From the NCBI RefSeq assembly GCF_023375975.1, contig NC_064425.1, positions 33,248,344-33,312,343 of the forward strand: 64,000 nucleotides of DNA, written 5' to 3'. Shown one piece after another: positions 1 to 11,230 of this stretch. Within the stretch, counting starts at the first letter, position 1, and each line of letters opens with the position of its first letter. The DNA is from Astyanax mexicanus. Lineage: Eukaryota; Chordata; Actinopteri; Characiformes; Acestrorhamphidae. Both the position numbers and the translations under genes were made by a program. The notes below the pieces were generated by a model. That model did not search any database, had not been told where the DNA came from, and saw nothing but the letters and a program-made list of their open reading frames with translations.

Positions 1-82
1 CGCGAAACTCTTCGGCGGCCGAGTCGGAGTCGTAGAGGGGGAGAACGGCCCTGACAAGAGCGAGGCCGCTCCACAAGCCGCC

Positions 83-273
83 GCGCTACCGAGAGCCGCC
101 GCTCCACAAGCCCCGGAGCTACCGAGAGCCGCCGCTCATCCAGCCCCGGAGCTACCGAGAGCCGCCGCTCATCCAGCCCCGGAGCTACCGAGAGCCGCCG
201 CTCATCCAGCCCCGGAGCTACCGAGAGCCGCCGCTCATCCAGCCCCGGAGCTACCGAGAGCCGCCGCTCATCC
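83..273. repeat. 33-bp GC-rich minisatellite
   Basis: About six units of the type AGCCCCGGAGCTACCGAGAG plus 13 more bases ending CTCATCC. The first units carry CACAAG in place of CATCC, which marks the left edge of the array as diverged. Confidence 0.85.
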
Positions 274-516
274 ACCTGTCCCGGTGCCCCGAGCAGCCGC
301 TCCACCTGTCCCGGTGCCCCGAGCAGCCGCTCCACCTGTCCCGGTGCCCCGAGCAGCCGCTCCACCTGTCCCGGTGCCCCGAGCAGCCGCTCCACCTGTC
401 CCGGTGCCCCGAGCAGCCGCTCCACCTGTCCCGGTGCCCCGAGCAGCCGCTCCACCTGTCCCGGTGCCCTGAGCAGCCGCTCCACCTGTCCCGGTGCTAC
501 CGAGAGCCGCCGCTCC
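274..516. repeat. 30-bp GC-rich minisatellite
   Basis: Eight units beginning ACCTGTCCCGGTGCC and ending GCAGCCGCTCC. They are near-identical, so this is the most recently homogenised block of the three. The seventh unit has the C-to-T change that makes the stop codon at 470-472. The eighth is a 33-bp hybrid that leads into the next array. Confidence 0.9.
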
Positions 517-768
517 ACCTGTCGCGGGGCTGCCGAGAGCCGCCGCACCTCCCGCCGCGGGGCTGCCGAGAGCCGCCTCACGTCCCGCCGCGGGGCTGCC
601 GAGAGCCGCCGCGGGGCTGCCGAGAGCCGCCGCACCTCCCGCCGCGGGGCTGCCGAGAGCCGCCGCACCTCCCGCCGCGGGGCTGCCGAGAGCCGCCGCA
701 CCTCCCGCCGCGGGGCTGCCGAGACCCGCCGCACCTCCCGCCGCGGGGCTGCCGAGAGCCGCCGCTGC
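517..768. repeat. 33-bp GC-rich minisatellite, third block
   Basis: Units of the type ACCTCCCGCCGCGGGGCTGC followed by CGAGAGCCGCCGC. One shortened unit lies near 595-620. It shares the CCGAGAGCCGCCG segment with the first block, so all three blocks descend from one unit. Confidence 0.85.
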
Positions 769-876
769 GCGAGGCTGGGGGACTAAGGCTGGGAGGTGGG
801 CTGCCATCTCCACGGGCCTCTCTCTGGAGGGGGGGGGCCCAAGCGAACGAACTGCATCCCCCGCTCTCCTCACCCC

Positions 877-1408
877 CATTTTAGTGTGGGAGGTTTCATG
901 ACTAAATTGGACCAGCCTGGTGGCCAATCTTCATTAATTGCACATTATTGCATCAGTAAGAGCAGAGTGTGAAGGTTAAATTAGCAGGGTAAGAGCACAG
1001 CTTTACTCAAAATATTGCAATGCACACAACATTATGCGTGACATACCAGAGTTCAAAAGAGGACAAATTGTTGGTGCACGTCTTGCTGGAGCATCTGTGA
1101 CCATCTGTGATCTGTGTCTTTGTGATGCATCAAGAGCCACGGTATCCAGGGTAATGTCAGCATACCACCAAGAAGGACCAACCACATCCAACAGGACTAA
1201 CTGTGGACGCTGTAAGAGGAAGCTGTCTGAAAGGGATGTTCGGGTGCTAACCCAGATTGTATCCAAAAACCATAAAACCACGGCTGCCCAAATCACGGCA
1301 GAATTCAATGTGCACCTCAACTCTCCTGTTTCCACCAGAACTGTCTGCCGGGACAATAAATTATTGTGGTCTAAAACCAGGTGTTTCAGTTTTATTGTCC
1401 AACCCCTG
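877..1408 (+). mobile_element. Tc1-like deletion element, family A copy 1, 5' truncated
   Basis: The right terminus is the inverse of CAGGGGTTGGACAATGAAAC and is followed by TA at 1409-1410, the Tc1/mariner target. The left terminal ~40 bp are missing; the copy starts inside the leader and abuts the GC-rich repeats. Frame 1034-1435 encodes the N-terminal paired-type helix-turn-helix of a Tc1-like transposase, with residues such as EFKRGQIVGARLAGASV and SRATVSRVMSAYHQEG. After STRTV the frame passes directly into the right terminal repeat, so the catalytic DDE domain is absent. The other four family A copies have the same junction, so this is an amplified deletion form and not an individual break. 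Confidence 0.85.
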
Positions 1409-1410
1409 TA

Positions 1411-2590
1411 TGTCCATTTATATATATTGAGATAGTTAGTACATTATACATGCTAACAAATTGGTTTTGAGTGACTCTAACATAAACTAATAACCAATCC
1501 AGTGTACATGTCAAAAAACCAAACTAACAGATATAAAACCACACACAGACACACCTCTACACAGGCAGTGGTTTTAACTAATTATCATATATGTCATCCA
1601 TCTCGACAGGCGGACGGTGGGTTTAGTGGAGTAAATCATGATCATTAGCGGTTGTTTTGATCCACCCACTGGCTGATGACTGTCTGAGTGATTAGCTTTT
1701 AGCTGTTTAATCACACTTTCGTCTTTTGTATCGCAGCCCTGATAATGACGACAGGTGAGGAGGCTCACTTTCTTTTGTTTACTTTAATTATAGCATAATT
1801 CATCTCTGTTTTGTTCCTCACATGTTTTTGAGGTGGGGGAGGAAGGGGGGGTTGTTGTTTTTGGAGGGAAAATTAATCTGCCAAACCAAATCTGTCCAGA
1901 TCGGTCAGAGCAGCGCAGCCTCTTCTGGAACAATTAATCAGATCCATCGTGTCGATATAACGCAGCAAATGGCCGTGGAAATGGACATAAACAAATCGCA
2001 GCGTAGCGGAAATCTGCGCATCAGCAGAATTTTGACGGACGACCGCAGATGGCGTCCGTGAAATTAGAAAAGTGACCTTTGCGTCCGCCTCGCTGCCGGA
2101 CTCAGAAGGATGAGAAGCAGATGCGCCGGTGGCACGATTCGTTCCTTTTTAATTTCCTCTTTGAATGGTGGTCCGTGGCGCGGCTGCGTGTACGAGGGTC
2201 CCCGCGATGAATACAATTAGAATGCCACGAAGTCGCCTGACGGTTAATAATCCGTCCCGCGTTGGATACGGCGAATCATACGTTTGGAAAAAAGAAATAT
2301 ATCTGCTTAATTGCAGAGAGAGAAAATAGGAAAAACTCAGATTCTTCACTTTCCAGGAACCCATTCAGAACAAAGCGCACAAGCAGCAGCAGCAAGGCAG
2401 AGTCAATCAATTTGCAGCAACAGGAGGAAGAAAATTAATCTGGAGAAGCTCTATATTAAGAATAAAGCGCTAAAAGATACAATAAGATACTATTAATATA
2501 AAATCTCTTTTTCTCTTTTCTATCTTACACCCTGCCAACAGTCTATTGTCAGTTCTTCTTCCTGCATTGCTTAAATAGCAATGGTGCTTA
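1411..2590. other. No supported gene; partly CpG-rich unique-looking DNA
   Basis: I see no transposon termini or convincing reading frames here. Bases about 1880-2300 are richer in CpG and less simple than their surroundings and could be conserved non-coding sequence. That is a guess from texture only. Confidence 0.3.
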
Positions 2591-2592
2591 TA

Positions 2593-3112
2593 CAGGGGTT
2601 GGACAATAAAACTGAAACACCTGTCATTTTAGTTTGGGAGGTTTTGGAGCAGCCTGATGGCCAATCTTCATTAATTTCACATTGCACCAGTAAGAGCAGA
2701 GTGTAAAGGTTCACTTACCAGGGTAAGAGCACAGTTTTGATCAAAATATTGCAATGCACACAACATTAGAGGACGAATTGTTGGTGCACGTCTTGCTGGC
2801 ACATCTGTGACCAAGACAGCAAGTCTTTGTGATGTATCAAGAGCCACGGTATCCAGGGTAATGTCAGCATACCACCAAGAAGGACGAACCACATCCAACA
2901 GGATTAACTGTGGACTCAAGATGAAGCTGTCTGAAATGGATGTTCGGGTGCTAACCCGGATTGTATCCAAAAAACATAAAACCATGGCTGCCCAAATCAC
3001 GGCAGAATTCAATGTGCACCTCAACTCTCCTGTTTCCACCAGAACTGTCCGTCACCACAATAAATTATTGTGGTCTAAAACCAGGTGTTTCAGTTTCATT
3101 GTCCAACCCCTG
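2593..3112 (+). mobile_element. Tc1-like deletion element, family A copy 2
   Basis: It is flanked by TA at 2591-2592. Both termini are visible: CAGGGGTTGGACAATAAAAC on the left and its inverse ending at 3112. The inner sequence encodes the same helix-turn-helix segment (frame 2807-3124) with small deletions: the start of the transposase (GDIPEFKR) is lost, and one arginine-rich stretch is shortened. The internal junction is the same as in the other copies. Confidence 0.88.
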
Positions 3113-3133
3113 AATGTGGAATAGATGGAAATT

Positions 3134-3990
3134 AGGTGTGTTCAAGTAAATGTCTGGTGTTCTGATATCTTGGTGGTGGAAAAAACACAGGTACTCTACT
3201 GACTGATTTAAACCCTGCCAACAGTTAAGAGTCAGATGTTCATTGCTATCTTGGCGTGTTCTCTACCGCTTATTACACACACCTGAATACACAGCAGCAC
3301 AAACCCACAAACCCTTTTACATCAACAATAAACAGAATACTAAATAAAATAACATTGCTGTTCCCGTAAATGATATATAATTCATTCATTTTTCCTGCTT
3401 AGAAAAATGAAAAAAGAAAAAGAAAAATCACCCACATGTTCTGAACACATGGTCCTATTTAAGTGATCCATAGGTAAGGTGTCAAATAAGCACCATGCAG
3501 CTTGATGTAGGTTGTGTTAGTTGTCTATGCTATCGTAACGACGGGAAAAGTACACCTTGCACGGCTTATAATGCAAACACCAACAAAAAAAAACGTACTG
3601 ATTCTTTTAATTAAATATGGGTGTGTTTTGGGCGTAACATGAAATAAACCAATCAGCATGTCAGTTGCTATTCCCTTTAAGATTGCTATTTTAAGGGCGC
3701 AGCTACCTAGACATGTCCAACACTCCTCAGCAGAGAATACTGACCTGCTCGTTCACACTGTGAAGGTGCACCAGCTGGAAATTTACAGGAACAGCAATGT
3801 TATTTTAGTTAGTGTTCTGTTTATTGTTGATGTAAAGCAACTGTGTTGACAATTTACTGCCAAGATAGCAATGAACATCTGACTGTTGACATCTGTGTAG
3901 AATGTATTCAGTCGGTGGAGCACCTGTGTTTTCTGTTGCCAAGAAAACAATACACCAGAAATTTACCTGAACACGCCTCATTCAGTGTAG
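3134..3990 (+). mobile_element. Harbinger-like element with long inverted ends, copy 1
   Basis: The ends near 3134-3255 and 3845-3978 are diverged inverse copies of each other over roughly 120 bp. They share GTGTTCAAGTAAAT-type ends and a TCAGATGTTCATTGCTATCT block. In between, 3728-3795 reads as SSAENTDLLVHTVK followed by HQLEIYRNSN. This resembles the Myb/SANT-like DNA-binding exon of PIF/Harbinger transposons. No nuclease gene is present. Related copies lie at about 4985-5556, 14905-15190, 17300-18075 and 56870-57340. Family assignment rests on the Myb-like peptide; the exact boundary and a 3-bp target duplication were not established. Confidence 0.55.
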
Positions 3991-4984
3991 ATATATTCGT
4001 AAGCACTGTTGCTATTAAGGCAGATGTTGTGAAAATGCACACATGTTGGTGGGGTGTAAGACAGCAATGAGCATTGCAACGTGTCTTGCGAAGAGTGTAA
4101 GATAGGACCCAAAGAGTCATCCCCTTTAAAGGTCTCTCCAAAACCCTTCAAACATTCATCAGGTTCATGAATAATCTAACAATCTGCATTACTTTTATGC
4201 TGTTGTGATGCTTTTACATCAGCTCTTATCATATCTAATGTGAATTATGTTAAAATTATTTTATTATTAGAAATTGATCTCCTACTCACACTACAAATGT
4301 GTTGCATTCCACATGTAAAGGTTACAGAGTGTTCTGAACAGCGCAGGTAATAGTTGGGTCTGGCTGATATTTCTTTTGTTTGTCAGTGTTACGGGGATGT
4401 GTTGGTAAATGGAAGTCTATAGAGCGTTGGTGTTTTGTGTTTGGGGTTTTGTGTAAGTGACTGGCTGGGCTAATGGGTGGGAGTGGATAAACAGCACACC
4501 TCATGCCTCTGCATTGATTCCTGAGAGCTGGGCTCTCTCTGAAACAGCTTTAATGGTGAAGGGCTATGATTTTTCAAAGCTCAGGCTTAATGCAGGACTG
4601 TCTGCTGTAAAAGAAAACGGACAAACATGGTCATTTAACGGTCAGGCAGAAGTTTCAGACTGCAACAAGCAAACCTGATAAAAGACTCATATCAAGGGTA
4701 GTTTATGAGAAAATAGTGTGAAATTGTTTTACTTTGTGTGGAATTAAACAAGTAAGTGCTCAGAAAATCCACTTTGAGAGGTAAAGGTACATAGGGGTAC
4801 AAATTCTGTACTTCACGGAATGAAACTGTACCACGTCAGCAACTGTACTTCTAAAATGTTCTTTAATAGTACTGTTATGTACCTGTGTAGCTTTGAAAAG
4901 TATATGAACACATTTATGTTAGATTTATATACTTGCATTAAGAGTTTATACATACTTTTTTAAGAGTCATAAGTTGTGTAAAAT
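3991..4984. other. No supported gene
   Basis: AT-rich sequence. A short palindromic stretch of GGTACA/TGTACC-type motifs at about 4785-4890 resembles a small fish repeat. Nothing else is assignable. Confidence 0.3.
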
Positions 4985-5556
4985 AACAACAGGTGAGTCA
5001 TCAGGCGCATACCGTGCAGTGTGATTTAGGGCGTATCAGTGTGTCTTTGCTATCATAACGTCAGGAAAGGTATGCCTTGTGCACCTTGAAACATACAAAA
5101 GGCATGTACTAATTCTCTCAATTAATCCTAGGTGTGGTTTGCGTGTAATAGGAAATGAACCAATCAGCGTGTCACTTGCCATTCCCTTTAAGAGCCAGGT
5201 TTGCTGTGACTTTGGTGCATTGGTATCTTAACAGCGCAGTGCTTTGCGTGTCTCAGCAAAGGATACTGACCTGCGTGTTCAAGCCGTGAAGGTACACCAG
5301 CAGACCATTTACAGGAACAGCAATGTTATTATACTGTCTATTCTGTTTATTGTTGATGTAAAGCTAGATTTGCACACTGCAGGGCGTCCTTTTGTGTGTG
5401 TGTGTGTGTGAGGAGCGGGGGGGGGGGGGTTTACACACACCTGCGTAGCTAAGGCAGATATGGATGGGTGAGTACTAACTGTTGTCAGGGTTTAAATCAG
5501 TCAGTGGATCACACAAAAGTGTATTTTCCGCCAGATATTTACCTGAACACACCATC
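4985..5556 (+). mobile_element. Harbinger-like element, copy 2
   Basis: It follows copy 1 at 3480-3990 block by block: the GATTTAGGGCGTATCAGTGT region, CCAATCAGCGTGTCACTTGC, CTCAGCAAAGGATACTGACC, the GTGAAGGTACACCAG segment and the end ATTTACCTGAACACACC. A TG repeat and a G10-type run (5395-5430) expanded inside it. The left inverted end is not clear. Confidence 0.5.
5394..5431. repeat. TG microsatellite plus poly-G run
   Basis: A TG dinucleotide run is followed shortly by an uninterrupted run of G. It lies inside the Harbinger-like copy. Confidence 0.9.
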
Positions 5557-5577
5557 AAGCTCATTAGTGTACATATA

Positions 5578-6038
5578 CAGGGGTTGGACAATGAAACTGA
5601 AACACCTGGTTTTAGACCACAATAATTTATTGTGGTGACGGACAGTTCTGGTGGAAACAGGAGAGTTGAGGTGCACATTGAATTCTGCAGTGATTTGGGT
5701 TCAGCCGTGGTTTTATGTTTTTTGGATACAATCTGGGTTAGCACCCGAACATCCCTTTCAGACAGCTTCCTCTTACAGCGTCCACAGATAGTCCTGTTGG
5801 ATGTGGTTCGTCCTTCTTGGTGGTATGCTGACATTCCCCTGGATACAGTGGCTCTTGATACATCACAAAGACTTGCTGTCTTGGTCACAGATGCTCCAGC
5901 AAGACGTGCACCAACAATTTGTCCTCTTTTGAACTCTGGTATGTCACCCATAATGTTGTGTGCATTGCAATATTTTGAGCAAAACTGTGCTCTTACCCTG
6001 CTAATGACAGGTGTTTCAGTTTCATTGTCCAACCCCTG
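5578..6038 (-). mobile_element. Tc1-like deletion element, family A copy 3, open across its length
   Basis: Perfect-looking termini are flanked by TA on both sides (5576-5577 and 6039-6040). The minus-strand frame 5475-6050 is open through the entire element, including both termini. It encodes the helix-turn-helix region (GDIPEFKRGQIVGARLAG) and then a shifted frame reading TTAEPKSLQNS in place of TTAAQITAEFN. Copy 4 shares that frameshift, so copies 3 and 4 form a subfamily. The segment with GGCCAATCTTCATTAAT found in other copies is deleted. Confidence 0.88.
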
Positions 6039-6040
6039 TA

Positions 6041-6695
6041 TATGATACACAAGTCAATGGAGGGAAAGAAGCAGAGGAATTACAAGACTGAAGATGAGTC
6101 AGAAGACTTAAAATGAGTCAGTCTACTCAAGTGACAAGACAATGAAATTCTCAACATGATTTGAGAATGAAATTTGGTCATCCATGATTACAAGAAGGCT
6201 ATGATCAGTGAGTTTTTGAAAGAGATGGAAAGATCATGGTCCAGACTTGTACTTCCACTGATGAACAGTAGGTCAGTCTTGCTGCTGTTCAGCTTCAGGT
6301 GGTGAGCTGTCATCCACAATGAGACATCAGCAAGACATGAGATGAGATGCGGGTTGAAATCTGGTGAGGATTAACAGGAGGATCTTGCAGAATAGTCGAG
6401 AAGAATCAGGACTGATGACAGCTCCTGCAGCATGGAGTTTCTCTGTAGCTGGAATGGAAGCAGAAGTTTCTGTGGAGTCTACAGGTTTGAAGCTGTACTG
6501 GTTTGAGAAAGAAAGAGAGACAGTTGTAGGTTGTAGACAGAGAGCGTTCAGGGACCTTTGAGAGGAAAGAAAAAGGAAAAACTGGTCTGTAGTTGCACAA
6601 AAATCCAAGCTGTCTAGAGTTGGTTTCTTCAAGGTAGAAATACAGCTCTGGCAGTCTTTAGGGTAGAATGAATGTGACTGGAAGACAATGAGCTG
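6041..6695. other. No supported gene; purine-rich repeat-like DNA
   Basis: Purine-rich sequence. The part from about 6240 to 6640 resembles a dispersed fish repeat (TTCAGGTGGTGAGCTGTCAT type), but I cannot name its class. Confidence 0.25.
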
Positions 6696-7695
6696 TTAAC
6701 CCTTTGAAGCCTAGGCTGTTTTGGTGTGTTTTTTTTTCTCAGTTTTTGTCAGTTATCTCCTTCAGGTCTTATAACACAGTAATTATATCAGACAGCCACA
6801 TGCTCTGATCTTTTTTACTCCAGAAGCCATACGGCTGCTCAAAAATATAATCATTTAAAATGTAAAAGGAAGCAGAATTGTTATATTTTCCTGGAACTGA
6901 TCATGTTTTGTTCAAAATTTTACCAAGCGCCTGTTTTTTTTTTTTTTAATGTATAGACTTTAAATATATTCCCACCTAAAATATATTTTCAAAAATGTTT
7001 GACTGGAGTGTATATGAGTTAAAATCATGAGAATATTGATGATAGTTCATTACATGGCTTATTAATTATTACTTTGAAAAAATACATGGAGAAACAGCAT
7101 CAGGCGGATTTATTTTTCTTGATAATCACACCTCTAGGATACATGCAGATTACTAAAACCTGACACTCAGAGCAGCCGATGCCTTTCAGTATATTAATCA
7201 GAACACACAAAGAAAACTTTATACAAAAATATCAACTTTTTAATCGAAATAAATAAAAATGTTTAGTGCAAAATAATTTCTTATTAAAAATGTGCAAGTA
7301 AAATAAAAACTATATAAAGTAGTGCGCACACCGTAGCTAGCTTTAGTTTGAGTAAAGCAGGTAGTTTCACACTTTTTCTGTGGACACTTTTGAGTCTTTA
7401 TTTACTGATATTATTTGGTTTGAAACATCATATAAATATGTTTGAAGCACTAAAAATAAATAATATTGGTTGGGGAAGGAGATCTTACTTTTTTAGGTGT
7501 TTTTCTCAATGGGTTTCTTGTAGATTTAGCTTTACTGCACTAGGATGTCATCACAATTTTTAGAAAGAATAAGTTCCGCCCTTTCTAACCATATATGGAT
7601 TATGTTTATGTGTGAAGGTATTCCTGAGTAATTAAGCTGAGAACACCAGGTGCGATTTTGGATGGAAAATCCATCTGTAGGGTTCTAAGGATTAA
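6696..7695. mobile_element. piggyBac-like MITE with TTAA target duplication
   Basis: Left end TTAA-CCCTTTGAAGCCTA and right end (read inward) TTAA-TCCTTAGAACCCTA form short inverted termini bounded by TTAA at 6696-6699 and 7692-7695. This is the hallmark of piggyBac insertions. The ~990-bp interior is AT-rich, with no transposase frame. A fragment of the same left end lies on the minus strand at 19146-19190. Confidence 0.75.
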
Positions 7696-8269
7696 TGTGA
7701 AAGTGATGAAGGGAAGGAGGTCTGGAGCAATCTTCCAAAAAGGGAAAGAAGGTTGGGGATCTAGTGGACATGTGCTTGGCTTGTTGTATTGGAGAAGCTG
7801 AAGGAAGTCATCTGTGGAAAGAGGAGAGAAGCAGGACAGAGAAGTAGAATGAGGAATGTGTGCTGTGGGAATGGTAGAGACAAGAAGAAGAAAGGATGGG
7901 CAGATCTTATCAGAATCATCCAGAGAGCGGGGATTGGGAGGTTGAGGAGTGGAAAACTGATTCTGCAGCAGTTACCTCAGCTGAAAACCGGGAGAGGAGA
8001 GATTGGTGAGAGCAGAGGTTGGAGTTATTTTGTGATTTCTCCAGGCTTGGCTCTCTACGGTTGTAGCGTGGAACATCCATCAGCTATGGGGTGGCTGGAG
8101 AGGATTTTGCTGGCCTTGAGGAAAGGGGTGAGGGAGGTTGATGGAAGAGAAGATAGATGAGAGAAAAATGTTTATAGCCGTTTCTGGGGAGAGGTAGGAG
8201 AAGGATTCATGATAAGGAAGACTGGTTAAGGTAGATGAGGAAAGAGATGAGGTGGAGATGGAGTGAAGG
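7696..8269. other. No supported gene; purine-rich
   Basis: AG-rich plus strand with a 123-codon frame at 7789-8160 that has no recognisable domain. I take the frame to be by chance in a low-complexity stretch. Confidence 0.3.
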
Positions 8270-9060
8270 TTGCGTAGTGGATGAGTAGAGATGGCCGGAG
8301 ATTCTCCTTCAGGATTGTTTGGTAAACAGCAGAATTCCTTGTTTAATCTATTACAGCAAGTTGTCCAGACCCTGAAGCAGCAAAGCAGCCCCAGACCATC
8401 ACACTACCACCACCATGTTTTACATTCAGTATGATGTTCTTTTTCTGAAATTATGTGTTTGTTTTACAACAGAAGTAACAGAACACATACCTTCCAAAAA
8501 GTTTCACTTTTTTGACTTCAGTCCAAAAAATATTTACCAAAAGTTCTGAAGATCATCAAGATGTTTGTTGGTAATTGTGAGATGGGTCGTTGTGTTCTTT
8601 TTGGTCAGCAGTGTTTATTTTTTATCTTGGATTCTCCCATGGAGACCATTTTCACCCAGCCTCTTTCTTATTATTGAATCATTAACACTGACCTTAACTG
8701 AGGCTGTAAGTGAGACCTGCAGTTCTTTAAATGTTGTTCTGGGTTCTTTTGTGACCTCCTGGATGAGTTGTTCATGCCCTTTTTGGAGTACATTTGGTCG
8801 GCCAGCCACTCCTGGGAAGGTTCATCAGTGTTCCATGTTTTCTCTATTTGTGAATAATAGCTCTCACTGTGGTTCACTGGACTCCCAAAGCTTTAGAAAT
8901 GACTTTATAACCTTTTCCAGACTGACTTTTGTTTTCTCATCTGTTTTTAAATTTCTTGAGATCACAGCATAATGTGTTGCTTTTTGAGATCTTTTATCTG
9001 CTTCATGTTGTCAGACAGTTTCTATTTAAGTGATTTCTTGATTCTACAGGTCAGGTAATC
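8270..9060 (-). pseudogene. Tc1-like transposase pseudogene
   Basis: Read on the minus strand, the N-terminal half is recognisable at 8615-8877 (AGRPNVLQKGHEQLIQEVTK, then a VSLTASVKVSVNDSIIRKRL type segment). A catalytic-domain piece at about 8320-8420 encodes the KHGGGSVMVWGCFAASGSG block. The intervening region has deletions and frameshifts, and the C-terminal third and the terminal repeats are missing. Upstream leader sequence extends to about 9060. Confidence 0.75.
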
Positions 9061-9264
9061 AAGCCTGGTTGTGGTTAGTAGTGAAACTGAATTCAGCTTT
9101 CTAAATAGTGTGATTTATAACAGTTAATTTATGGGAGTGGGAGGGTGGGTGAGCTAGTTACCCGAGTCCTGTTACTTTTTATGTTTTGAGTAACAGGACT
9201 GAAAGTAACAGGAATTAGTTTTTCTGCATAGAATTAGCTAAACCATGAAAAACAGCTAAATGGC

Positions 9265-9400
9265 AGCTATGCTCACTCCTGTTACTGGCACTCATTCTAC
9301 TAGCACTCATTCCTGTGACTGGCACTCAGTCCTGTTGTTACTTGAACTCACTCTTGTTACTGGCACTCATTTCTATTACTGGCACTCACTCCTGATATTT
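9265..9400. repeat. 19-bp minisatellite, CACTCCTGTTACTGG type, short array
   Basis: About six degenerate units containing TGTTACTGGCACTCAT. They are bracketed by two copies of a GAGTAACAGGACTGAAAGTA block (9188 and 9412), which contains the inverse of the same motif. Confidence 0.8.
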
Positions 9401-9600
9401 TCTTATGTTTTGAGTAACAGGACTGAAAGTAACAGAAACTAATTTTTTACATAGAATTAGCAAAAATATGAAAAAAAGCTAAATGGCGGCTATGCTAATA
9501 GCATAAGGACACTGAGTACATTCTAGTGATTTTCCCAAAATGTGTATTTTAAAAATAAACAAATCATATATAATAATTAATTTAGGTAACAGGAATGAGA

Positions 9601-10667
9601 TTTTGGATAGTTTGTTTTCTGTTAATAAATTAAATCATCATTTAGAAAGTGCTTTTTATATTTAATCAGATTATATGTGTCTGATATTACAGTTGGTTTG
9701 ATAATCTGGAAAATGTTAGTATGTAAAAAAGGGAAAAACAAAGAAGTCTGTAAGGGGACAAATATATTTTTTCATGCCTGAAAACATGTTGCTTTTCTCT
9801 TACAGACTTACAGAGGCTTTGTGGCCTCAACAAGCTTATTAATCTTTGAGACCTTGGTAAAATATTTTATTTGATAGCTCAAATCTCCTGCCTAAACAAA
9901 ACCTTGGTTTTTATTACATTTTTACCTTTTTAAATTTTACACAAATAAATAAAATTAATCTTGCTTAAGATGCTGAAGAGGTAGAGCCTTTTTGAGAATT
10001 TATATTCAACTCGCTTAGCTTTTCACAATAACAGAAATGTATCAGAAATATAAAAATATCATATTAGTATTACATCTGTGAAATACTAGCTGATTTAATC
10101 AGCATTTGACATTTTGCCCGAGTCCCTGCAGTATCTCATCCTCTAGTCTCTACTGCCTGAAAAACTGCATTAAGATTCCTGCATGTGAGTAGTTTTTAAT
10201 AATGTGATTTTTTTTTTTTCAAATCTTACATTTATGAAGCAGCTCAGTGATGTTCTTAAAGACTTTAAGATTGATTTGACTTTAAAGTATCACAATAAAG
10301 GCTAAAAAAGCATGCATGAAAAGTTTATAATCAGTGGTTTTCAACCTTTTCCACCTGAATGGTCCAATAATTTATTTAGATATGTTCATAAAGTATTTTT
10401 GAGATACTTTGAAACCAAAATCCTTTAAACCTATTTTGTTTTATCTTTATTTTGTTCAACTCCGAATCTCTGAACACATATATTTAATTATTTAAAACAT
10501 TTACTGGTCAATCTCAGGCAGCTTTACTTGATTTTTTACGAGGTTTCTATGCTGAAGATGGTTACAAAACTCATATGACATTTAAAAAGCATGTTTAAAA
10601 GCAAGTCCAGTAATTCTTTTTTTCAAGTCTTTTCAATCAAGTCTTTATTTTCAATAAACCAGGGGAC
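9601..10667. other. No supported gene
   Basis: AT-rich sequence lying between the two related minisatellite blocks. I saw no transposon ends or coding frames. Confidence 0.3.
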
Positions 10668-11012
10668 AATACTCACTCCTGTAACTGAAACTCACTTGTG
10701 TAACTGGCACTCACTTCTGTTACTGGAACTCAGTCCTGTTACTGGAATTCACTCCTGTTACTGGAATTCACTTGCGTAACTGGGACTCACTTCTGTTACT
10801 GGAACTCAGTCCTGTTACTGGAATTCACTCCTGTTACTGAAACTCACTTGTGTAACTGGCACTCACTTCTGTTACTGGAACTCAGTCCTGTTACTGGAAT
10901 TCACTCCTGTTACTGGAACTCAGTCCTGTTACTGGAATTCACTCCTGTTACTGGCACTCAGTCCGGTTACTGGCATTCATTCTACTAGCACTCATTCCTG
11001 TTACTGGAACTT
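10668..11012. repeat. 19-bp minisatellite with 76-bp higher-order unit
   Basis: About 18 units of the type CTCCTGTTACTGGAATTCA. Units starting CACTTG recur at 10693, 10769 and 10845, exactly 76 bp (four units) apart. The downstream flank 11015-11230 repeats the flank of the short array at 9400-9600, including TTTTCCCAAAATGTGTATTT and the AATAATTAATTTAG segment. The whole array plus flank was therefore duplicated. Confidence 0.9.
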
Positions 11013-11230
11013 ACACTTTATGCTTTGAGTAACAGGAATGAAAGTAACAGGAATTAGTTTTTAGCATAGAATTAGCAAAAACATGAAAAATACCTAAATG
11101 GTATATATGGAAAAATATGCTAATAGCATGAGAAACGCTGAGCACATTCAAGTGATTTTCCCAAAATTTGTATTTTAAAAATAAACAAATAATATCTAAG
11201 AATTAATTTAGCTAACAGGACTGAGAGTTA

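Larger units (their letters stand above)
2..901 (+). pseudogene. Ala/Pro-rich repeat frame, unrecognised, one internal stop
   Basis: The second frame of the plus strand is open from the window edge to base 469. It is closed by a TGA at 470-472, where sister repeat units read CGA, and is open again to 901. The non-repetitive start (about 25 residues, ending PDKSEAAPQAAALP) is followed by 11- and 10-residue units of the types ELPRAAAHPAP, PRAAAPPVPV and LPRAAAPPAAG. All repeat periods are multiples of three, so the frame survives each unit change. The last residues run into a truncated Tc1-type element from 877. I do not recognise the protein. It could be the low-complexity tail of a gag or ORF1 protein, or a host exon cut by the window edge. 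The opposite strand is also open here, as expected for GC-rich repeats, so coding status is unproven. Confidence 0.35.

Noticed and set aside
268..927. Minus-strand 219-codon Gly/Ala-rich frame
   Set aside because: Antisense of the GC-rich minisatellites. It has no non-repetitive domain, and part of it lies in Tc1 sequence.
7789..8160. 123-codon plus-strand frame
   Set aside because: Purine-rich low complexity, no domain, no supporting context.
8565..8972. 135-codon plus-strand frame
   Set aside because: It is the antisense of the Tc1-like transposase pseudogene on the minus strand.
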